Source of the DNA: Allodiplogaster sudhausi | Lineage: Eukaryota > Nematoda > Chromadorea > Rhabditida > Diplogasteridae | DNA length: 64,000 nucleotides | Assembly (NCBI GenBank): GCA_945643635.1 | Contig: CALZFC010000031.1 | Span: 2,345,001-2,409,000, forward strand | Direction: 5' to 3' | Shown: piece by piece, positions 12,468 to 25,046 of the stretch | How the letters are laid out: each line of letters opens with the position of its first letter | Numbering within the stretch: position 1 is the first letter of the stretch | The notes under the pieces: model-generated | The model's database searches: none | What the model was told of the DNA's origin: nothing | What the model saw: only the letters and a program-made list of their open reading frames with translations | Position numbers and translations under genes: made by a program

Positions 12468-15400
12468 TCATGCGACGACTCCGGAGAGCGTGGAGGAGCC
12501 GGTGGAACGGCGCCGGAGTCGGCCGAGAGCAGCCTCGGCGACGGCCGCCTCGTCGCCGCCTGCCTCCTTGGCGGCCGCGGCGTCCAACTCCTTGAGATTC
12601 TCCTTTTCTTCCGCCAGCATCCACGCGGCCGTTCGGTAGACGCGCACGTGCACGACGTGGCCAATCTTCGCGTGCGAATAACACGCGTCGTAGATCGTGC
12701 GGTACCTGACAATTTAGATAAGAGTACTAATTTTCTTTACCACCTTTTAAGAATTCAAAAACTTTTAAACGTCCGATTAACATGCTTGGTATTTATGTAG
12801 TCAATAAAAATGAAGGCCCAACCAGAACTCCTCCTTGGACTCTGGCGGCCGATCGGGGAAACGAGCGTGGCGGCCGGCGAATTGGTCGTCGGAGATGAGC
12901 GAGGACGCGTGGCGGTGGATAATGTCACCGATGTCCGTCTTTCCTGCAAGGTTCGTGGCGATAAATAGTTTTTTTTCGACTGCTTCATTTCCCTTTTATT
13001 TATTTTTAATCGCGTTGTTCACTCATTTACAGATTGTGCATGAACTCATCAGGGCCTTTTTATGGCATGAGACCATTCCATAAAATCTAATAAATGCAAA
13101 ATGATAAGTGGAAGCTGACCGAGTGCCTCTGCGAATCCCTCCTTGCTCCGCCAGAGCACCTCGTCCGGGATCCAGCCTTGGAAGGCGGCGCGCAGCAGAT
13201 ACTTCTCCAGCTTCCGCTGCATCAACTTGTATGATGGTGGCAGACGCGCGACCAGGTCGATCATTTTCTGCATTAATTACGGTTTTATGACCTCTTTATT
13301 ATCTCTTCTACAGTAATCTTTTATATTTAATAAAATGTAATAAATATGTACCTTGTCTAGGAACGGAACGCGAATCTCGAGTCCATGACAGCTGGTTGAC
13401 CGATCGCAACTTAACGAACAGGGCTGCCGAGATTGCGAACATTTCTTTTGAAGTCTATTTTCTCAACTCGCTTACATTTGTAAAAATCTAACAGCCGAAT
13501 TGATACAATGTCAGGCTGACAATCGCACAGCATAAGATATTCAGAAAAGATGAGCCTTACCGTAGCACATCGTACTGGTGGAGATGATGAAGTCGTCGCA
13601 GGATCTCCTTGTGCAAATGGAATTGGTTGGGCGCACGCTGCATGTACGCGTACGAGCCGAACAGCTCATCAGCGCCCTCGCCTTCAAATGTTCTTCATAT
13701 CACATTGACAATGCGCAATTACTCTTTTCACTGTTAATGCCGAGCAACATCACATGAGAAGTAGCATATTGACATAACTCTAGTAATACATTAGTATAAT
13801 AACAAGTTTGACCTGAGAGCAGCACTTTGACATCGGAAGTTGCTGCGATGTGCTTGCAGAGAAGATAGTGGGCGATTCCGCAACGGAGGATCAGCGGGTC
13901 GAAGGTCTCCAGCGCGTAGACGACTTCTGTACTTCATTTATTCTATCTTTGTCTCCTTTCTGCCATCTCTCACTTCACTTATTTCTCTCTCCCCAACCTG
14001 GAATAATATCAATGCAGTCCTGTGCAGTGATGACGAGAACGCGTAGCGGGATGTTGAGGAACTCGGCGACTCGGCGAGCGTTCTCGAGATCGGGCGAGTC
14101 CTCGAAGCCGACCGAGAAGGCGATCTGAGGGACTTATTTTTTTAAATTTAGCTGATTGCGCACACATTTTTTTAAATGTGATATTAAAAATTCGTTAAAA
14201 AAAAATAAAAGTAAATTATGTTCACGATTACTGAAATTTTTTTAAGTGCCTGACGGAGAGGGGAAAAGAAGGACTGACCGGCTTAACAGGAAGATACTTG
14301 GTGGCGATGGCAGCGATGAGCGAAGAGTCGAGGCCGCCCGAGAGCATGAAACCAAAGTGACGATTTCCCATCAGTCGCTTCTCCACTGCCTTCAGCAGAG
14401 TCTCGCGGATCAGCAGCTGAAAAAAAGGTATAAAATTATATCTCATTATGTAAGTCATCTGAATTATTTTTTTCTTTCTAAGTAAAGCTTTGTTGATCAA
14501 ACTTTAATACAAAAATTAACTACATACAGTAGTGCATATACTCGAGATGATTGTAAATTTTCTATTAAAATGTTTCTAAGATATTCAATTTAAAAACACA
14601 AGTACCTGTGCATTTTCGATGGAATGGAATCGGTCGGCGATCGAGGGGATAGTGAAATAACGACGTGGCTGCACCTGGAGGGTCCTGGCGCGATTAAGGA
14701 GAGATACAGTAGCACAGCAACCAGGTGGGAAGTATTCAACGCGTTCGCATAGTTCCTCGATGCATTTGATCTCCGAGCCAATGATGAGTGAACCTGGAGA
14801 TGAAGGTTGATAGAGGGAGTGAGAGAAGAGTAAGAGAGAAGCGGATGATAAAGAGAGTGAAATAAGAAAGAGATGGCGGGCAATTGTTGCATAATTCTTA
14901 TCAGGCGATTAGAAGAAATAATAATTCCTGACGGATTTTTTCTGGATTATTCTTAAACACTTTGATATCATAACTACGAGTCTATCACAATATACATATA
15001 TTGTACATAAAAATAATTTTCCATTTTCCCTGTATGCACCATCAGCGGCGTGTCCGTAGAAGAGCGGCCGGACGCCGATGGGATCTCTGCCGATGTAGAC
15101 TCGCTCCGCGTCCGCCATCACGAATGCGAAGACGCCGTCGAGGCTCGCGCATGTCGCACTAAAAATACACTGAATTTGAAGAAGTCTCCAAAATGGGTAC
15201 CATACTCAGTCGTGCACCATAATTGAATTTTTGGCTACTTTCTTATTTCGCTCACCTCAGGTCACCATTGGTGCCGAGGAAGGCGTGCACGATTGAAGCA
15301 CAATCAGAACCGCCGTTTGTGACGCCGAGCAGCGGGTATGTCTCCTGCAGCGAAAGTCATGGTTACTGTAGCATAAGAGCTAACGTCTTCTTTACTTTAC

Positions 15401-16759
15401 TTGTCTTCAAGCAGTTGTTGCGCGACAATGTGTATGAAAGCGTACCTGGCCAAAGAATTGAGACCGACGAAAATAACGGGATGTAAGGGATGGGGGAGGA
15501 ATAAAAACGAATGTCAGAGGAGGCAGATACTGTGATAAATTGAGAGAGAGAGAGAGATAGAGACGAGAGGAATATACAGTATGTGATAGTATTCTTCTTC
15601 ATTCAGACATCTACGTTTGTTTGCATAGCAGAGCATGATCGGATTTTCATCTTTGCTTATTTCCGAGATCTCCAGGGCAAGGAGGTGAAAGCAAGAGAGG
15701 ATGAAGACGGTTTACTTTTTTGCTTCTTCTGTCAACAATACACATTTTTATAATTGAATTCATTTTACAAATAGTCATTTATTGTTCCAAAACCGGTTAA
15801 AGCTAATTTTTAACGTAAAGCATCTTGTGAACTACTTCGCACCTTCCTTTTGCGATAACAGGATTTTTTAGTTGTTGTTTGAAACGAGATATTTTTTGGT
15901 CCCTCACGAGCCCATCACGAAAAGAGGAACAACGAATGCTGAGAATGGAAGAAGCTGAGGTGAACGCCTTCTTACAAACAACAAGCAAAGAACGACTGGA
16001 GAAGCAGAGGAGCAAATTGTCACGAGACGGAGTGGAGGCTAGAAGGAGATGTACACACAAAGACCACCAGGAAGGAGAGAGAGGGAAAGAAGAGAGAGAG
16101 AAAGGGATGGAAACAGAGACGGAAAGAGAAAAAGAGGGAGAGAGAGATGGAGAGACAAAGAGAAGTTGTTCTACCGGACACCGCCACTTTTCGCACTGCG
16201 CCGCGTGAAGTGAATCCGATTGGAGGAACACTCGAAAGACAAAAATAGCATCGAAAAGAACAACAAGAAATTGTGATCAGCTGGAGGAGGACACAAATGT
16301 TTGTGTTGTTGTGTGTGTGTGTTTTTTTTATGATTTTAGCGGTAACGAAAAAAAAACATTTGGGCGACTGAAGCATCAACGATTGGAGATGCAAGAAGAC
16401 GAGAAAACAGTCTCGAGACTAACATGATTAAAAAAAAACGGAATTTAAATCTCCCACCAAACCTTGATCTGTTTGTGATTGTAGATTTCACCATTGCACA
16501 CGACGGAGAGGCCGTCGCCGACGATTGGCTGTGCAGAGGGAGTGTCGCCGGGCTGAAGCAGATGAAATATTCATAATATGGTTAGAGAAAAATAAGGAAG
16601 ATGAGATAATAGGAGCAAGGGAGAGAGAGAGAGAGATTGGAAAAGAGACAGAGACAATTCCGACAACAAACTTTGTTCCTTATCCACCTTACAGTTTCTT
16701 TGTAACCACTCCCCCATCATTTCTTTTCTCTTTCTTTCTCCGTCCGCCAAACTCTCTCA

Positions 16760-16803
<44 letters not shown>

Positions 16804-17209
16804 CTCACGTATCCCAGCTTTGCTTCTAGGGGTTCAGGCTAACAGCGAACGTTTCCAGTCACGACTCGCTCAACCTCTCACTCCTGGGACTATTGTATGC
16901 ATATACTCTCGTGCGCACTCTTTTGTTGATATTATCTCACAAGTACTGTAGCACTAAAATGACCATTCCAAAATGTACTATTTCGAGACTAAGGAAGCAT
17001 TCGTCAGTGTACTTCTTCTGAGAGTCTGCAAATGTCCATGACCACTTCCCTGGCTACACTCCGTGCAGCAACAGCCGCAACTCTGGTAGGAGCCCGGAAG
17101 AAATGGGACAAGGAATTGGCTCTCCTCTCTAGTTGTTGTAATCTCTTTCTCTCTCGTCGATGGCCATCACTGCGAACTACGCTACTAAATCTAAACGGAG
17201 AGGTGAGAA

Positions 17210-17255
<46 letters not shown>

Positions 17256-18799
17256 AAGAAGAGTACAGGTAAGAGAAGGAGGTTAAAGGAGGCCGAAAGG
17301 AATGCAAAAAGAATGCCGTTCTTCAAAGAGTAGAGGCTAGCTAGAATGAAAATGGAGCGAGAGAGCACGTAACATATAGAGAGTCAGAGAGAATGTGAGA
17401 AAAAGATGAAGACATGGAAGAGTTAGAGAAAGAAAGAAGCCGAGAAAGAGAGATAATGACAAGCTGATCGGCGAGTGATAAACGGAATGCCGATGGCAGA
17501 GTATGTCTGAGGGAAAATAAATGTCCCGGTTGGAAATGGCAGAGCTGAGCATCTGCTAGCTTCTTGCTCTTTAGAGGGCCTCGCCGGACAGATCAGAGGG
17601 CAACAACTACTTCTTGAGTATCTTTTTTCATTCTCTCATTTTATCTCTTTCGCAGCCTCGCTCTCTTCTCGATATTTTCGTCTCTCCTCTCTTTCTCAGG
17701 GAATAATGGCAGAGGCTTTCGCACTATTTGAAGCGGTCAAAGTCTTTCTTTGAAGGAATCGAGCGAGGAAAATAGAACAAAGCCAAGCGGAGGTGGCAGA
17801 GAAATTGCAGAGAATGTCAGAAAGTAAGAAAGAGAGAGAGAATGAGAGAAAGAAAGAAAAACTGAAACGTATACGATGAGGAATAGAGTGCCCTGAGTCA
17901 CCGGCTATCCATCTGTTTTTATAAACACGCATTCTGGCGCCCTGGCCGGGGTTCTTTTTTAAGTTTCAGTCAGCTCATATTCAGCGATCCCACTCTCATG
18001 TTTCCAAGTATCCACAAAAAAAGAAAGTGACCACATGCTCTCTCTCTCCCCCTCTCTCTGCCTCTCACTCTCACTTCCTTTCTCTTTCTCTTTCTTTCTC
18101 TCGTTCTCTTTCCCTCTCTCTCTCTCCCTTTTTCTTTCACCCTTTCTCTCTTTCTCTCTCTCTCTCTCTCTCCCCCTGGATCTGCTACGTCCTTTCAGTA
18201 ACATCTCCACACTAATGCCAGCTGACCATCAGCTCACTAAAAGTGTGAAAAGTGAGACGACTCAAAAGTGCATGCGGAAAAAAAGCAGAGGGAAGCGTAC
18301 TATGGAACGTGTGATTAGCGCTCTGAGAGGACACTTTGAGTAGTTCAGAACATTCTCACTTGTTACTACTTCTTAAAGTATACAAAGCGTACTGACAATG
18401 ACAATTGCGAGGCGGTGAAAGCCGAGACTCACGCCAGGCGCAACCTGCAAATTCGTGCTAGAAATTAAAGGCATATTAAAAGCAAGAAATAAGAATTGAA
18501 ACAATGGAAGCTGAACAAAATGTGTTTCTTGCTAAACTATGGAATGAAAGAGGAATGAACCTGTTCGATGACGGAAAGATCGGGTCCACGTCCGACAATC
18601 TTCATGAACTGCTCTCGCGCTGCCGGACTCACGGTCGCCGACGCCGACGAACCGACCTTATCATCATTTTGATCAATATTTTATATTTTAATTGGTCTAA
18701 AAATTATTGTAAATTAACGAAATTGAGTATATACATATGTATATTTGTTTATAATGTGCTAAAGGCGTTCGAATTAACCTGCGCCCAGATGCCGCACAT
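12468..18799 (-). CDS. asns: Asparagine synthetase (glutamine-hydrolysing), 15 exons, 571 aa
   Basis: Exons: 18799-18779, 18656-18561, 18444-18397, 16552-16463, 15344-15256, 15158-15040, 14793-14606, 14416-14279, 14124-13998, 13926-13813, 13681-13561, 13409-13352, 13267-13120, 12943-12823, 12705-12468. All phases agree (1716 bp). The first exon is only 21 bp and encodes MCGIWAQ, placing the catalytic Cys at position 2 as in class II glutamine amidotransferases. [12 protein letters not shown] and NGEIYNH complete the glutaminase site. The synthetase half has the ATP-binding loop SGGLDSS (about 243-249), [10 protein letters not shown] (about 343-352), YDVLRCDRST and [10 protein letters not shown]. 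The enzyme makes asparagine from aspartate, glutamine and ATP in the cytosol. Length is close to the usual 560 aa. The C-terminus after RVYRTAAW is an Ala/Glu-rich tail. Intron 3 is about 1.84 kb and full of GA/CT tracts. Confidence 0.95.
16553..18396. repeat. Microsatellite-laden intron 3 of asparagine synthetase
   Basis: GA tract at about 16617-16640 faces a CT tract at 16757-16800. A GA tract lies at 17205-17255, and a 130-bp pyrimidine-rich block at 18040-18175. No exon was recognised inside, and the reading phase is preserved across the intron. Confidence 0.8.
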
Positions 18800-18835
18800 G
18801 TCTCTGATTGGTGACTGGCTGAAGGAGAGAGAGAG
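18800..18835 (-). promoter_or_regulatory. Splice acceptor upstream of asparagine synthetase start
   Basis: On the minus strand a CT-rich tract ending CTCCTTCAG lies 18 nt before the ATG. This fits a trans-splice site or a 5' UTR intron. Confidence 0.45.
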
Positions 18836-20042
18836 AGAGTGCGGAAGGAAGGAAGGGAGAGGACCCAAGTAGGAAAGTCGAGGGCTCTCAGTCGACGCTG
18901 ATCACACGAACGCTTGAGTCCTACAGACAATCGTGGAAAAATTTAAGCTCATATTTTACTTCATATTTCGCAAACGTGCGAGAATTAATGCGCTCAATCG
19001 AAGAATAAAGCTCACGGATAGGAAGGAAAGAATGAGTATGGAAGAAAGAACGGAGGGACTACTCGACGTGTCACGGCGTAGAACGGAGGAAAGAACGGCG
19101 AGAGTGAAGATGGTTGGGAGGCTTGGCCAGGCTTAATATTATATGACAGAAGCCCGAGGGCGGGCAGAAGAAGGCTTCAGTCTGAAGAAGAAGCTGAAGC
19201 AGCACTGTGAGAGAGAATAGGGAGGACCGGTTGGGTACAATCATCATTCAGGAGAGAGATAAAGAGAGGAATGGAGAGAGAGAGAGAAAGAGAGAGCTAA
19301 TGAGAAGCTAAGAAGCGCTACGTGACTACGTGAGAGAGACATGCTTGAGACGAAGAGAGTCAGAGAAAGAGAGAAGAATAGAAGACGGTACACGTTGAGA
19401 GATACGTGATTGAGAGACACAGAGACAGGGAGAGGGAGAGGGAGAGAGAGAGAGAGGGAGAGAGATAAAGACATAGAGAGAAGTAAAGAAAGAGGGAGAG
19501 AGAAAGAGAGTATCTGAAAGAGTCTCGCTGAGCGTGAAGGAGACTGGAGAAGTTCAGAGGGTGACGACAGGTCGAGACAGGTTGTGTCTTCGTCTCTTTG
19601 TGCACTCTAGTGCACATTGCTATTTGAAATCACAGACACACAGAGAAAAGAGAGCGTTTCTCTCTGACCAGAGGGTTTGGTCGGTCGCTCAGGCTGTACA
19701 GTATACAGTTATGACTCAGCCGCTCAAGCGGTTTTGTCAGTATAAGAGTGGCGAAATAGCTTAGGGGGAAGAGGATGAGTGAGTGTCTCTGGGACACCAA
19801 CTGGGTGAGACTGATTGGCTATTTTCAGAGAGAGAGAGAGATAGAGAGAGAAAGAGAGAGATGTTTGCATGGTTGGAAAGCGATAAGATGATGCTAGGGA
19901 TTCTCCCTCTTGCTGAACAATGGTCGAGGGCGCAGAACTTCTCGCATGCAATGCGATGCAGAGGAGATCCCAAATGTGATGATATCCCATCGCCGACCTT
20001 CGCAGAGAACAACCTCATAAGTCAAGAAAGCCAGACTCTCTT

Positions 20043-20077
<35 letters not shown>

Positions 20078-20742
20078 TGCTTCCAAAGGAGGAATCATGG
20101 AGGGCGACGAAGCAGCATGCGATCAAGAGAGAGTCGGGAGAAAGAGAGAGCCCTCCGCCCTCCTTGCTTTCCGCTCTCTAGAGCGCATCGTCGCCCTCTG
20201 CCCCGACCGAGGAGTGGAAAAGCAGAGAGAGAGAGAGGGAGAGAAGAGAAGATACACTGTGCTGATGAGAGCGACAGAGACATAAGCAGACACTGAGACA
20301 CAGCTATAGCTGCAAAGCAAAAGCATCCGAGATGTGCTAGAGGACGAGAGAAAGAAGAAGAAGCGGGAGAAAGAGGGGAAGAAAGGTGAGGGCGGCTTCG
20401 CCAGGCCAGAGCCAGGAAAGCCACCCTCCCCTCCCTCTCCCTCTCTCTCCCTCCTCATCCAGACAACCGGGCGCCACCGACAACCGCCGTCGTGGCTTAT
20501 CCCGGTGACAGAATCAGCTACCGAATTCCAGACTAGCAACCGTAAGCTACAGACTCTGAGTCTTCTCATCTTCAGCCAGCCATGGATCACTACCATCATC
20601 ATCGTGATACAGGTGAACTTTTGTGTCTTCTTCAATTAGCTTCCCAGGGCTAGGCTGAGAGATCAGAAGAGACAAATCACTGATTGCCTCGGTCGAACTG
20701 ATCGCGCGATCCGAAGGGCCCACCCTCCTGGTTGTTCTTAAG

Positions 20743-20787
<45 letters not shown>

Positions 20788-21050
20788 CTGTTTCTCTGTC
20801 TCTCTCTCTCAACCTCTCGGTGTCTCTGTTTCTCTAACGTGTCTCTTACCCTCTTCAATGATTACGTCATAGAGATGAATGAAAGTATAGAGGAAACGGC
20901 TCATAAGAAGCACTAGGCAAGGTACAGCCTCAGGCTTCTTTACTACCACTCTCCCATTCTCCCTCTCTACCTCTCTCTCGCTCTCTTAATCTCTCTCCAT
21001 GAGCTCTGTTAGCGTTTGTGCAAAAGAAAGTGTATTGAGAGTATTGAAAA

Positions 21051-21086
<36 letters not shown>

Positions 21087-22311
21087 TTTGTGCTTCTGGT
21101 AATATTTGCCAAGATGGTCCAGTTAGCAGGCGCAGTCTAAGACATGGCTGTCGACATGCCTCTGAGGTAAAATCATCTACTCTCTCACTCTCTCCCTGCT
21201 TGTTCCCACTCTCTTCTCCCTCAATCTCTCAATCTCTCTCTCTTAATATCTCTCTGATTGTTCTCACTCTCTTTCACTCTCTACCGAATGTCACCGAGTC
21301 TCTTCTTCCTGAAGCGCAACCATCTGAGAAGGAGAAACAGGAAGTGCTTGAGTGAAGTGAAGTGAGAAAGAAAAGACAATGAGAGCTTCTCTCTTTCGCA
21401 CAGCGGAAGCGCTTTTCACGCGCGATCACAGAAGTGAGGGAAGGAGTTAATACCGTATGGCACGGGTGTCGATGTCTCACTTTGTTCGGACGGATAACTT
21501 CATTGGCTTACCATAGAATTGTAGCATGTCTTTTCCACAATGAATTCTTTCCAACTTCACTTCAAATGTTCCACTAAAATTCCAGTTAGGAGGAAATTTT
21601 CCATAAAATAAATTGTTTTGAACGCAACTAAGGTAATTCGTAATTATTGCTTTACATTATATAAATATGTTTGGTTCAAAATTAAAACAAAAATTGTCGG
21701 TGGAAAGTACAAGTCTATTTGCGGCGGATTTTCCAAATATTCCCAGTCCACATCAGGTGTTCGATGCGTAAAAAAAGAAGAAGCCGAGAGCCGTGAGAAA
21801 GAGCTCGCGGTCATTTACTTCTTCTTCTTCTTCTTCTTCTCCTTCCCCAGAGGTGTCCTGTGACAGGCGGTCATTCTCAGTCGATGTGTATACAGAGAAG
21901 GGTCATTCTTCGGGAGAGGATCTGAGACATCTCGTCTCTCTCTCGATCTCCACGGGCACAACCCACGTGGTCTTACTATTGAAATCCGATCTACTGAAGC
22001 TCATGCTCAAAATTAGCGAGAAAAACTGAATGAGACGATAGTACTTTGAACTGAAAATGTATTAAAATTGCCTGCTCTTCAAGACTGTGATCTCTTACTC
22101 AGAAGGGCTCACTTCCTCTGTTTGTGCGAATCCCGAGCCAGCCATTCGGTCTGTGTCCCGCTCTTTTTTCATCTCACAGTTTAACGTTTTCGTAATCATC
22201 CGGATATGCTACCCTCTCAAAACGAAACGGAAAAAGTGAGAGGGAGTCCGTGCCAAAGTGTCCGGGTGAAGCAAAGTGGTAGGCTATGAGTACGACAAGA
22301 GAGAAGAGAGG

Positions 22312-22353
<42 letters not shown>

Positions 22354-23286
22354 GAAGAGAGAGGAAAAGACAGAGAGTGAGAGAGAGAAAGGGAAGTAGA
22401 GAGGAAAAGACAGAGAGTGGGAGAAGGTGGCAGGAGGTAGTGCGAGAAGGTATAGAGAGAGACAAGAGAGAAAGGAAATAGAGGGAGAGTCGCTGGAGGA
22501 AGAGTGAGTACGCAGACAGAGACTAGAGTGAAAGAAAAAGCAGAGAGCGTGAAGGAGAGATAGGAGAATTGGCTATTATGGGTGATATAGAGAAGGGAGG
22601 AGATGTTTAAAGGGTTTTGAGAGAGATGGCAGTTGAAGGAGAGATAGAGACATCAGAGAAAAAGTGAGAGAGAGACGTAGTTGATAAAAGATAACGGCTG
22701 CTCGGCGGCTCCGGACTGACTGGCTGAGCCCGTCTCGGTTACCGTGTTTGCGCAGAGAGAAGGGCTTGAGAAAATGAGAGAGTGAGTCAGAGAGAACGAG
22801 AGAGGGAGAGTAAGAGAGAGAAAGAAAGAGAAGGAGGGAGAGCGAGAGAGAGAGAGAGAGTGAGACTGGCCGGCCTCCCGGTCGACTATTTGCGCTTCCT
22901 CTAATGAGCCAGGCACTCATCCTGACAAAAATGATAAAGGGAAAGAACGAAGAAGAAGAAAGAATATACGCAAGCAGGGGATTTACTCTCTCAGAACTGC
23001 GTTGTTGCCGCTCTCGTCTTTGTACACAAGAGAGAAGGGGACAGACGACCGTTGTGCTTGCCCCGAACTCGCAGGAATAATCGCGAGCTTATGCTCTAGA
23101 GGGGATCGGGGATTAATACCATTGAAAGGTTTAAAGATGTCATTTTGTGTATTTGGAAGCTGTCAAGTACACTTGAATCATTCGTTGTAGCTCCCTTATT
23201 ATGACTAACGCAGAGATACAAGCTGCTGACAGCCTCCCGACAGCTGATACGTACACAACTGACCTAGAGGACAGTTGACCAAAAGT

Positions 23287-23322
<36 letters not shown>

Positions 23323-23894
23323 TAGATCGAGACCTAGAGAGATAGAAGAGAGAGATCGAGACCTAGAGAGCGAGAGAGAGAGAGATCGAGACCTAGAGAG
23401 ATGGAAGAGAGAGAGGAAACGAAAAGGAGAGTCGAGGTAGTTGGAGATGAGAATCGAGAGCGAGAGTTGGTTATGTATATAGTACGAGGTGGACATGAGG
23501 ACAAAGGACGATTAAATATAAGAGATAGAACGATGACACGAGGGCAAGAATGACCTGAAGTATGTAGAGAACATGAGTTGATGCTCAATTATGTTTTCTC
23601 CCATTGTGACTCAAACTGAAATCTTGTATTGTAATAAATAATGTTATTTAATTAAAAGAATATACGAGGGGTAATCTGCCCTCTTTTTAAACTTACTAAT
23701 TTTATTTAGCAATTTATAATCTTTATATTTTTATTTATTGTTTGGTAAATATAAATAAAAGACAAAGACACGTAAAACAGCGAGAGACGCAATATACACG
23801 CCATATATGGATGGAATTGAAGGCAAAATGTATCTGCCACAGAAAAGTCGCTGTAGAAAAAAATTGCCCCACCACACAGAAAATATTTAAAATG
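18836..23894. repeat. Microsatellite-dominated intergenic DNA
   Basis: GA tracts at about 19262-19300, 19430-19505, 19829-19862, 21052-21084, 22310-22410, 22780-22862 and 23288-23420; CT tracts at 20040-20078, 20425-20455, 20742-20815 and 21180-21270. No supported gene was found. Frames crossing the tracts encode only Ser/Leu or Arg/Glu runs. An (ATT)0-type triplet run, CTTCTTCTT, lies near 21822-21840. Confidence 0.7.
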
Positions 23895-23944
23895 TTAACT
23901 GAATTCATGTATATTTGTTTATATACATACATGAATTCAGTTAA
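23895..23944. repeat. 50-bp near-perfect hairpin
   Basis: TTAACTGAATTCATGTAT is followed, after a short AT loop, by its reverse complement ending ATGAATTCAGTTAA. The arms are at least 18 bp with no mismatch. It may be a small foldback element or a structured RNA; nothing else identifies it. Confidence 0.75.
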
Positions 23945-24044
23945 ATCAAGATCTTTCATCATCCAAGGCTTTTTAGTAACTTTAACAATAAGACGTTGGC
24001 CTCAAATTTGACTAATTTAATAGAAGTATCGCTGTAATATTTTA

Positions 24045-24263
24045 ATGCATGTTATGCCTTTCTGTTCCTATTGTAAAGCAAATATTCTGGGATTTCTACA
24101 CCAAGAGACCATTGAAGAACAGATCAAAGTTCCTCTTGAACATAGAAATCTGAAACCCAGCTTCATACAATTAGAACTAGCCCCAAACAACGCCAGTACA
24201 AAGAGAGCCATGAATGACTTCAAACAGAAAGCTTGTACACAAAGAAGGGACAACCATTTATAA
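24045..24263 (+). CDS. Uncertain small ORF, 72 aa
   Basis: An open frame starting MHVMPFCSYCKANILGF with protein-like composition, ending at a TAA shortly before AT-rich DNA. No family is recognised and no flanking exon could be joined. It may be a chance frame or a terminal exon. Confidence 0.2.
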   Translation: MHVMPFCSYCKANILGFLHQETIEEQIKVPLEHRNLKPSFIQLELAPNNASTKRAMNDFKQKACTQRRDNHL

Positions 24264-24412
24264 GTTTTGGCTGTGCAGAGCAGAAAAAGCTTCGCTGTTC
24301 TTTTTGCTTTACCCTCTGCATTCCGTGAAATGTATAAATTTATCTTTTAATTATCTAGAATATTTTTTTTATATAAAATTGCATTTTCCCCAGTAGATAA
24401 AGTAAACAGCCG

Positions 24413-25046
24413 CGCGATTAATCTTACGTTGTGTCAATGACATGTCGTCGACAAACAGTCACGACCAATTTGTATGTCATTGACACGGGTCAATGACTGA
24501 AAACAATTCCGCCTATCTTAATACGCATGGGTTGCGACCAAACCAACTTGTGTCATTGACACGGTCATGACCGCAGAGCAATACTTTGGTAGTCACGTCC
24601 ACTCGGAAACCACACATGGTCATGACCAAAACGTGATAGTACATATTTGTGAGAGACGCAGAGTGATACTCTCATGGATATGACCGTGGGTCGTGACCGA
24701 ATTCACCGTTTTGACTGAATGCGTTACCGATTGTACACTTTATGGCGTAATTTTAAACAGCGTTTTGCACAGGATGATTTGGCAAATAGTAATATTCACC
24801 CATTCACCTTTTGCTCGCATTCACCCACAAGCTTGTTGTTGTATTATTAACGGAATGACGGATATTCATTAAATTATGATAGTTTATTTTGAATTTGCAA
24901 TTTGTGATAAGAAAGGGGCTATGCACTAGCTCTCCAGATATTGCAAAAATACTGGTCATGACCAGTGTCAGTGACATGGTCATGACCAAAAAGGTCGTGA
25001 CTGCATCTCGACGACATGTCATTGACACAACGTAAGATTTATCGCG
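24413..25046. mobile_element. 634-bp non-autonomous inverted-repeat element (MITE-like)
   Basis: The ends at 24413-24466 and 24993-25046 are inverted copies of about 54 bp with only a few mismatches. Both contain ATCTTACGTTGTGTCAATGA and GACATGTCGTCGA, then CAGTCACGACC. The interior carries no coding frame of note but repeats the palindrome GGTCATGACC and related forms (GTCATTGAC, GGTCGTGAC) about a dozen times. A target-site duplication could not be resolved: the flanks read ACAGCCG and AGGCAG. The class of transposase that would move it is unknown. Confidence 0.8.
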
